From Prevotellaceae bacterium (GTDB taxonomy: Bacteria; Bacteroidota; Bacteroidia; Bacteroidales; UBA932): DNA of 6,678 bases. Location of the stretch: the NCBI GenBank assembly GCA_031264645.1, contig JAISDR010000125.1, positions 1 to 6,678 of the forward strand, read 5' to 3'. Positions 1 to 4,744 of this stretch are shown here, piece by piece. Every line of letters begins with the position of its first letter. Positions within the stretch are counted from its first letter, which is position 1. The position numbers and the translations under genes are program-made. Under the pieces are notes generated by a model that ran no database searches, was not told the DNA's origin, and was given only the letters and a program-made list of their open reading frames with translations.

Positions 1-43
1 CCTTTCAAAAGGATTGACAGGAGGATTATAAAATATTAAAAAA

Positions 44-115
44 GGTCTCATAGTTCAAGGGATAGAATAGAAGTTTCCTAAACTTTTGATGCAGGTTCGA
101 GTCCTGCTGGGACTA
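44..115 (+). tRNA. tRNA-Arg, anticodon CCT
   Basis: A complete cloverleaf can be folded by hand. The acceptor stem 44-50 pairs with 108-114 over seven pairs, including two G-U wobbles. The D stem is 53-56 with 65-68. The anticodon stem 70-74 pairs with 82-86 and closes the seven-base loop TTCCTAA (75-81), giving anticodon CCT (77-79), which decodes AGG. The T stem is 91-95 with 103-107, and the loop is TTCGAGT. The discriminator base is A115. The next bases are CTG, so CCA is not encoded and must be added after transcription, as is common in Bacteroidetes. A tyrosine recombinase starts 140 bases downstream in the same orientation, so this tRNA is the likely integration target. Confidence 0.95.
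91..115 (+). other. putative attL: T arm and acceptor 3' end of the tRNA-Arg gene
   Basis: Phage and island integrases of the tyrosine family often recombine within the 3' end of a tRNA gene, and the element's attP carries a copy of that 3' end so that the tRNA stays functional. Here an integrase gene lies directly downstream of the tRNA, so the crossover is inferred to lie in the T arm and acceptor segment. The exact core is not visible, because its partner copy (attR) is outside the window. The limits given are the T arm to the discriminator base only. Confidence 0.45.
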
Positions 116-189
116 CTGAAAAATAGAGGGCTAAGAATCAGAATTGTAGAGCGTTTATGTGTTTGTATTTTATAAAAAAATGGATTAAA

Positions 190-208
190 TTTTGCATTTG
201 CAGCAAAA
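190..208. repeat. inverted repeat TTTTGC-N7-GCAAAA over the integrase -33 box
   Basis: Perfect six-base arms (190-195 and 203-208) flank a seven-base centre. The left arm contains the proposed -33 box. A dyad in this position is typical of an operator for a dimeric repressor, but it could also be an accessory protein site of the recombination complex. No regulator gene is in the window to pair with it. Confidence 0.5.
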
Positions 209-222
209 AATATGTACGTTTG
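191..222 (+). promoter_or_regulatory. Bacteroidetes-type promoter of the integrase gene
   Basis: The -7 box TACGTTTG (215-222) fits the Bacteroidetes consensus TAnnTTTG exactly. A -33 box TTTG (191-194) lies 20 bases upstream, which is the usual spacing. Transcription would begin near 228-231, leaving a leader of about 25 bases before the ATG at 256. No Shine-Dalgarno sequence is evident, which is normal in this phylum. The promoter sits among repeats described separately, which suggests that it is controlled. Confidence 0.65.
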
Positions 223-230
223 CAGTAAAA
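197..230 (+). repeat. direct repeats TTTGCAGYAAAA, 22 bases apart
   Basis: Copies at 197-208 (TTTGCAGCAAAA) and 219-230 (TTTGCAGTAAAA) match at 11 of 12 positions and start 22 bases apart, about two helical turns, so both present the same DNA face. The second copy overlaps the -7 box. A shorter TTTGCA also occurs at 191-196. They could be integrase arm-type sites or a repressor site. A chance match in A+T-rich DNA is less likely but not excluded. Confidence 0.5.
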
Positions 231-255
231 TGTGGTTCAATAGTGATTCGGGAAA

Positions 256-1551
256 ATGGCAACATTTAAGGCAGTTATTTATCGACATCACAAAAGAAGT
301 GATGGGACATACAATGTGAAAATCCGGCTTACGCACAAACGGGTAAGGCGGCACATATCTACAAATATCTATGTCGGAAAGGAAGATATTACGAAAGGAT
401 TGAAAATAAAGAATCAAACAATAATAGATTCTTTAGATACCGTAATCAAGCAATACAGGGGAGACTGCAATATGCTTGGCGGTAGGCTTGACAGTATGAA
501 CATAGGGCAGCTTGTCGAATATTTAAAGCGGGAGAAATCGGCGGTTTTTGATTTGGATTTCATTAAATACGGCAGGAATTATGTAGAAAAGTTAATAAAA
601 AACGGAAAAATCAGTAATGCAAAAACGTATGAAATAGCGTTAAATAACTTGGAAAAATATGTCGACAAAAACACGTTGAGCATCCACGAGGTAACGTCCA
701 AATTCATTAACGACTGGATACAGTGGATAAAAGAACAGCCGGCGCGTCAAAATCGAAAGAAAGGCGGGCGGGCAGAATCTTTATATCCAAGTAATATTCG
801 TGCCTTGCACAATCTTGCTAAAAAAGAATTCAATGAAGAAGAACTGGGGATAATCCGGATACCTTTGTCTCCATTTTCAAAAGTGAGCCTGCCGAATTTG
901 CCGGAACGAAGAGAGCGCGCTCTTGACATAATTCAGATACGTAAAATATTCAGTCTGGAAGATATTGCCATTTTGAATGTTGGAAATAACCGTTTTAACT
1001 TTGCGCGCGACATGTTTATGCTAAGTTTTATGCTTATAGGAATGAATGAAGCCGATTTATATAATTGCACCGAATTTGAAAACGGGCGGATAACATACAA
1101 ACGTACAAAAGTCATGAATCGCCGAAAAGACAAAGGCAGGATATCCATCAAAATCGAACCTGAAACAATGCCTCTTATCGAAAAATACAGGGACTTGACA
1201 GGCGAGCGCGTTTTTAAATTTTATAAAATGTATTCAAGTATTGAAACATTCACGGCGGCAATAAATGGCGTTTATCGCAAGGGCGCAAAAGGAATTATTT
1301 ATCCTACGGGATTAAAAAAAATAGGCGACGCGATTGGCGTAAACGACCTGGAGTTTTACGCAGCACGGCATTCATGGGCTTCAGTTGCTCAAAATGATTT
1401 GGATATTGATAAGTATACTGTACATACGGCATTAAATCATGTAATTGAGGAAATGAAGGTAACAGACATATATACAAAAAAAGACTGGTCGCCTATTGAC
1501 AGAGCAAACCGGAAAGTACTGAATTATGTATTTAATATTCCGGAGATTTAA
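256..1551 (+). CDS. tyrosine recombinase / phage-type integrase (Bacteroidetes family)
   Basis: A 431-residue site-specific recombinase that would integrate and help excise the element at the neighbouring tRNA-Arg gene. Residues 1-70 look like the arm-binding domain (basic, with the pattern SDGTYNVKIRLTHKRVRRHI). Residues 85-190 fit the SAM-like core-binding domain, and 220-425 the catalytic domain. Visible catalytic elements are the box II Arg371 in FYAARHSWA, His395 in LNHV and the nucleophile Tyr406 in DIYTKKDW. The canonical box I Arg is absent: the GMR motif reads Gly262-Met263-Asn264. The family's usual box II His is Tyr368. Known Bacteroidetes recombinases such as IntDOT also lack the box I Arg, so this need not mean loss of function. 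The start is the ATG 26-30 bases after the predicted transcription start. Base composition is richer in A+T than in the tail genes. The last bases overlap the stop of the convergent gene. Confidence 0.93.
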   Translation: MATFKAVIYRHHKRSDGTYNVKIRLTHKRVRRHISTNIYVGKEDITKGLKIKNQTIIDSLDTVIKQYRGDCNMLGGRLDSMNIGQLVEYLKREKSAVFDLDFIKYGRNYVEKLIKNGKISNAKTYEIALNNLEKYVDKNTLSIHEVTSKFINDWIQWIKEQPARQNRKKGGRAESLYPSNIRALHNLAKKEFNEEELGIIRIPLSPFSKVSLPNLPERRERALDIIQIRKIFSLEDIAILNVGNNRFNFARDMFMLSFMLIGMNEADLYNCTEFENGRITYKRTKVMNRRKDKGRISIKIEPETMPLIEKYRDLTGERVFKFYKMYSSIETFTAAINGVYRKGAKGIIYPTGLKKIGDAIGVNDLEFYAARHSWASVAQNDLDIDKYTVHTALNHVIEEMKVTDIYTKKDWSPIDRANRKVLNYVFNIPEI

Positions 1552-3302
1552 GTATTCGGCCATGCCGTCAGTCTGGCGGGCGTTTGTTCGTTGCCGATTT
1601 GGTAGACTATTTCTTCAATCAGGTATCTCTGGTTTTTGATGCGAACGGATTTCGAGAGATCCAATGATTCGATTTCGACGGGCGACATGTTCAATTCGGC
1701 TTCGATTCTCACGCCTTTCAGCAGGAATCTTTCCAGTTCGCGGAAAAACAGTCCGTAATAGCCTGTCGGACTTACTATGTCGATGGAGCTCCATGCGTAC
1801 ATGACAGGCTCTCCGGCGGGATCGTAACAGCGGGTACTGCCGAAGAAGTATTTTTTGGACGGGACAAGTCCGTACCCGTAACACAGGGTGGCGGCGAGTT
1901 CGTCCTGTTTCTGTTCCTCGATCAGGGAGCCGTCGCGCTCAACGGCGCTGTTGTAGTGAGTTGCGCCAATCAGGTACATCGGCATCAGGCGTCCGGACGT
2001 TTTGCCGGGTATGTCGGGAAAGTCTACGGCGACAAACTTTTCCACGCTGTCGAAAGCCTGTGTTTCGCCCGCTGCGGGAACACGGCTGAAGTACGGAGAC
2101 GAAATTTTTTTTCTGTATTTTACATTAGTGCCGCTCTTTATCAGATAGTAATCTCCCGTTGAATTTCGGACAGCATTAAAATAGCTGGAAGATGAAGGCA
2201 GATTATTGAACTGATCTTCGTCCCAGTACAGGAAATTTCCATACGTTTTGTAAGACTTCCACATCTCTTCGTACGATTCGAAATTTGGGGAGGCGGATTC
2301 TATTGTTTCGGCGGAGAGGGAAAGATGTTTGCCGGCGTCGTAGAATGCCGTTATGCGCGAGGAAAGTACAGATGTGAGTTCCGTGGCGGGATTTGAGTTT
2401 ATTATGTCGGGGATCGAGACGAAGCGTACCGTCATTGCCGCCGAATTGATGTAGGCGACGTATCCCTTTGCGAGGCAGATATCAAGCAGTCCGGTTACGG
2501 TGATTGAAGGCAGAAGCTGCGAATAGTCCAGCATTCCGGAATCTTTCAGGCAGGCGTCTGCAGTATTGTTCAGGAATACCATCCGTTTAAGATGAGGGTC
2601 GCTCTCCCATGGGTTGTTAAGCAGCGAATAGCCGAAGTGTTCGACCGCCATTTTCAGTACGGCGTGGAATTTCAGGAATGGGCTTACGGCATAGCCGACA
2701 GGCAGGGTAATATCTACCCCGTCAATCGTTTCAGTTTGCGGATTATACGCAATAAACGTTTCAGTTGGACCGCCGGTATCTTCGGTGGCATTTAAAATTA
2801 TTCCCCGTGCGGGAACAGGCGGGCTTGACTGGGAATCGCCTTCTTCGAGTTCGAGACAGACGGGAAACAGCATGAAGTCATCTTCAACTTCTTCGCGCAT
2901 AACACGCATAAGCCAGTCGAGCAGGTTTGTAATATTTGCTCCCCATTCGTCGCGTACCAGAGACAGCTGATTAAGTTTAAATTCCTTTGCGCGGCTGTAA
3001 AAATCGCCTTCGTCAAAATACAGTGTTGCATCAATGCCGTCGATTTCGTGGGCGGAAGCGATCTGCATGCGACACTGCTTGATTTCCGCGGAATGGATTC
3101 GCGCGTCAAAAGTATTGCCGTACCCGATGTCCCTGTCGGGACGTTCGGGGTGATTAAATATTTCGAGATTGCGCTCCGAAGCCGGAAGGGAGACCGGCGC
3201 GGTTAATGCTCCCGCACGGGAAAAAAGAGCATTCGACAGAGTGGCTTCCGGATAAAGTTGCTCCGACAGGTCTAAAAAAGCATCGTTTACTGATATGTCC
3301 AT
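1548..3302 (-). CDS. putative phage tail-tip / baseplate structural protein
   Basis: A 584-residue protein, last of the three - strand genes. I do not recognise a named family with certainty. The N-terminal part has the pattern VSLPASERNLEIFNHPERPD (about residues 38-57), which resembles N-terminal regions of Bacteroidetes phage tail-tip proteins. The C-terminal end (SLDLSKSVRIKNQRYLIEEI, then YQIG) resembles the closing segment of baseplate hub-like proteins. No signal peptide, membrane segment or catalytic motif is seen. A TTG at 3320 is in frame, but it lies inside a heptamer array, so the ATG at 3302 (MDISVNDAF) is preferred. The upstream spacer is 45 bases. The TAA stop (1550-1548) overlaps the integrase TAA. 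A tail role is inferred mainly from the operon with a collar-domain fibre. The real gene status is strong, and the exact function is weak. Confidence 0.8.
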   Translation of the reverse strand: MDISVNDAFLDLSEQLYPEATLSNALFSRAGALTAPVSLPASERNLEIFNHPERPDRDIGYGNTFDARIHSAEIKQCRMQIASAHEIDGIDATLYFDEGDFYSRAKEFKLNQLSLVRDEWGANITNLLDWLMRVMREEVEDDFMLFPVCLELEEGDSQSSPPVPARGIILNATEDTGGPTETFIAYNPQTETIDGVDITLPVGYAVSPFLKFHAVLKMAVEHFGYSLLNNPWESDPHLKRMVFLNNTADACLKDSGMLDYSQLLPSITVTGLLDICLAKGYVAYINSAAMTVRFVSIPDIINSNPATELTSVLSSRITAFYDAGKHLSLSAETIESASPNFESYEEMWKSYKTYGNFLYWDEDQFNNLPSSSSYFNAVRNSTGDYYLIKSGTNVKYRKKISSPYFSRVPAAGETQAFDSVEKFVAVDFPDIPGKTSGRLMPMYLIGATHYNSAVERDGSLIEEQKQDELAATLCYGYGLVPSKKYFFGSTRCYDPAGEPVMYAWSSIDIVSPTGYYGLFFRELERFLLKGVRIEAELNMSPVEIESLDLSKSVRIKNQRYLIEEIVYQIGNEQTPARLTAWPNT

Positions 3303-3310
3303 AACTTTGG

Positions 3311-3338
3311 CAATTAACAATTAACAATTAATAATTAA
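3311..3338 (-). repeat. four tandem heptamers (TTAATTA, then 3x TTAATTG) in the operon spacer
   Basis: Read on the coding strand, 3338-3311 is TTAATTA followed by three exact TTAATTG copies, ending eight bases before the ATG at 3302. Each unit has TAA at positions 2-4. Because seven is not a multiple of three, the stops fall in all three reading frames. The array fills most of the 45-base spacer. Its role is unknown: A+T-rich leader, translation barrier, or simple-repeat expansion. Confidence 0.85.
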
Positions 3339-3347
3339 ACAGTTCGT

Positions 3348-4706
3348 TCAGCTTTTCATTACCGGATCAAACCATATTTCAACTGTCTCGGAATACTGCG
3401 CGAGTCTGCCGGGAGACGAATTAACGGTATACAGTACCTCTGCGGTATACGTCGATTTCATGTGCTGTACATGATTGACATAATCACTTTCCGTACAAAT
3501 CCCCGGATCAAGGTAGTAGGGATTTTTGGGAGACCAGCTGCGAACACTGCTGTACAGCGCTCCGGCCTGAATTTGCCGCCGCCTTATGGCTTCTTTCAGT
3601 TCCGAATCGTTCAGCACCCATTCATATGCCACATCGGGAGCCACCATCTGCTGCTGCACATTGACATACGCCTTTTTTCCCGATTCGTTTTGTGTAACGG
3701 TAACTATGCCGTTTCGGGCGGAACCGGTACCGTTTTCGCCGATATAAAGCGTAAACCACCTGTCCTGAGGATTCGGAACAATCGTTATCCAGTCGGAATC
3801 GGCAGAGTATGTAACGGGCATAAGTTCGCCGTTTTTCAGTGAAGTCAGGTAAATCAGCTCGCCCATGCCGCTGCCCTGACCCGGTATTACAACCAAATTT
3901 TTCCCCACACTGAGTTCGTAGGCTTCGGTACCCGTTGACGCGCGGGCTTCGAGTTCGGTATATTCAAGAATATTGAAGGAGTAGCGTTGAGCCGTCGAGA
4001 CAAGTACTCCATTCCTGTACCAGCCTGAAAATACAGCTCCGTCCCTAAGTTCGGCATCGGCGGTTACAAGCGCGTTATACGCATATTTTCCCGCTCCGGT
4101 AACGGAATTGACATTGTCGCCTGCGGTCAGCACAAACTGAATGACGGATTCACGCGTCCATTTCGCGATGAGCGTGGTGTTTCCCATTATTTCAAATTCG
4201 TATGTCTTTTCGTGGCTTACAATCGGGAAACCGGGGGCCAGAATCGCCCATCCGGCGAAGGCAAAATCTCCGGATGTGTCGTTTGTTGTACAGACCACAG
4301 TATTGCCGATCGCCGTATGATGGGATGCGCCGAACTGTTTGTCGTAAATGCTGAAGAATGCAGTTACTTTGTCGGTTACGGCGCCGCCGGTATCTACGAC
4401 GACTGTCATTATTATGTCCAGATCGTCTCCGATCGGACAGTAGTCGGGCATGTAGCTCAATGCCTGATTCGACAGATTAAGGGTTGCCAGATTTTCCATC
4501 TCGCGGACATACTCTTCAAAATCCGTGGCGCGTCGACTGTAGGCGTACTCCGACAGAGACTTTAGTCTGTCCGGCGTTATTGCGTCATATCTGCCAAAAG
4601 CGTCGCAGATTTCGTAAACTTTCGGATATCCCGGCATGTATTCGCCCGTGCTGTATTTCCTTTCGACGCTCAGAGAACGGTTGTATGCCACTCCTGTTTT
4701 TCCCAT
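3348..4706 (-). CDS. phage tail / adhesin-like protein with InlB-like and BACON-like domains
   Basis: A 452-residue protein, probably part of the distal tail that contacts the host surface or gut carbohydrate. Residues 1-85 form a charged N-terminal segment that may dock to the tail. Residues about 96-184 and 188-257 each look like a divergent InlB/Listeria-Bacteroides beta repeat: FAFAGW...TLIAKW in the first, and VTGAGKYAY...FSGWYRNGVLVSTAQRYSF in the second. Residues about 265-352 match the BACON pattern (SADSDWITI, then GSARNGIVTVTQNESGKKAY and VNVQQ). The C-terminal 100 residues are unassigned. There is no signal peptide, so a phage structural role fits better than a secreted host protein. 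The ATG at 4706 follows a heptamer array directly, and the stop is TGA at 3350. BACON domains are known in Bacteroidetes surface proteins and in crAss-like phages. The binding target here is inference. Confidence 0.82.
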   Translation of the reverse strand: MGKTGVAYNRSLSVERKYSTGEYMPGYPKVYEICDAFGRYDAITPDRLKSLSEYAYSRRATDFEEYVREMENLATLNLSNQALSYMPDYCPIGDDLDIIMTVVVDTGGAVTDKVTAFFSIYDKQFGASHHTAIGNTVVCTTNDTSGDFAFAGWAILAPGFPIVSHEKTYEFEIMGNTTLIAKWTRESVIQFVLTAGDNVNSVTGAGKYAYNALVTADAELRDGAVFSGWYRNGVLVSTAQRYSFNILEYTELEARASTGTEAYELSVGKNLVVIPGQGSGMGELIYLTSLKNGELMPVTYSADSDWITIVPNPQDRWFTLYIGENGTGSARNGIVTVTQNESGKKAYVNVQQQMVAPDVAYEWVLNDSELKEAIRRRQIQAGALYSSVRSWSPKNPYYLDPGICTESDYVNHVQHMKSTYTAEVLYTVNSSPGRLAQYSETVEIWFDPVMKS

Positions 4707-4707
4707 T

Positions 4708-4742
4708 GTTTTAACTCTTAATCCTCAGTTCTCAATTCTTAA
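4708..4742 (-). repeat. five degenerate tandem heptamers in the operon spacer
   Basis: On the coding strand, 4742-4708 divides into TTAAGAA, TTGAGAA, CTGAGGA, TTAAGAG and TTAAAAC, followed by one A and then the ATG at 4706. The period is the same as in the other operon spacer but the sequence differs. All five units keep a stop codon (TAA or TGA) at positions 2-4, and together they cover the three frames. The array occupies almost the whole 38-base spacer after the TAA of the collar fibre gene. Confidence 0.75.
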
Positions 4743-4744
4743 CT

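Noticed and set aside
1..43. CCTTTCAAAAGG palindrome at the left edge and TTGACA at 14-19 as terminator or tRNA promoter
   Set aside because: The palindrome allows only a four-base stem and has no T run. TTGACA has no matching downstream box at a usable distance from base 44, and Bacteroidetes use a different consensus. Too little upstream sequence is present.
1540..1600. Bidirectional terminator between integrase and tail gene
   Set aside because: The genes overlap at their stops, and I see no clear G+C-rich hairpin with a T run at the junction.
3318..3320. TTG as start codon of the 1548-3302 gene
   Set aside because: It lies inside the heptamer array and adds only six residues. The ATG at 3302 right after the array is a better start.
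3462..3842. 126-codon + strand reading frame
   Set aside because: It is antisense to the BACON-like and C-terminal part of the 3348-4706 gene, with no start context or recognisable domain.
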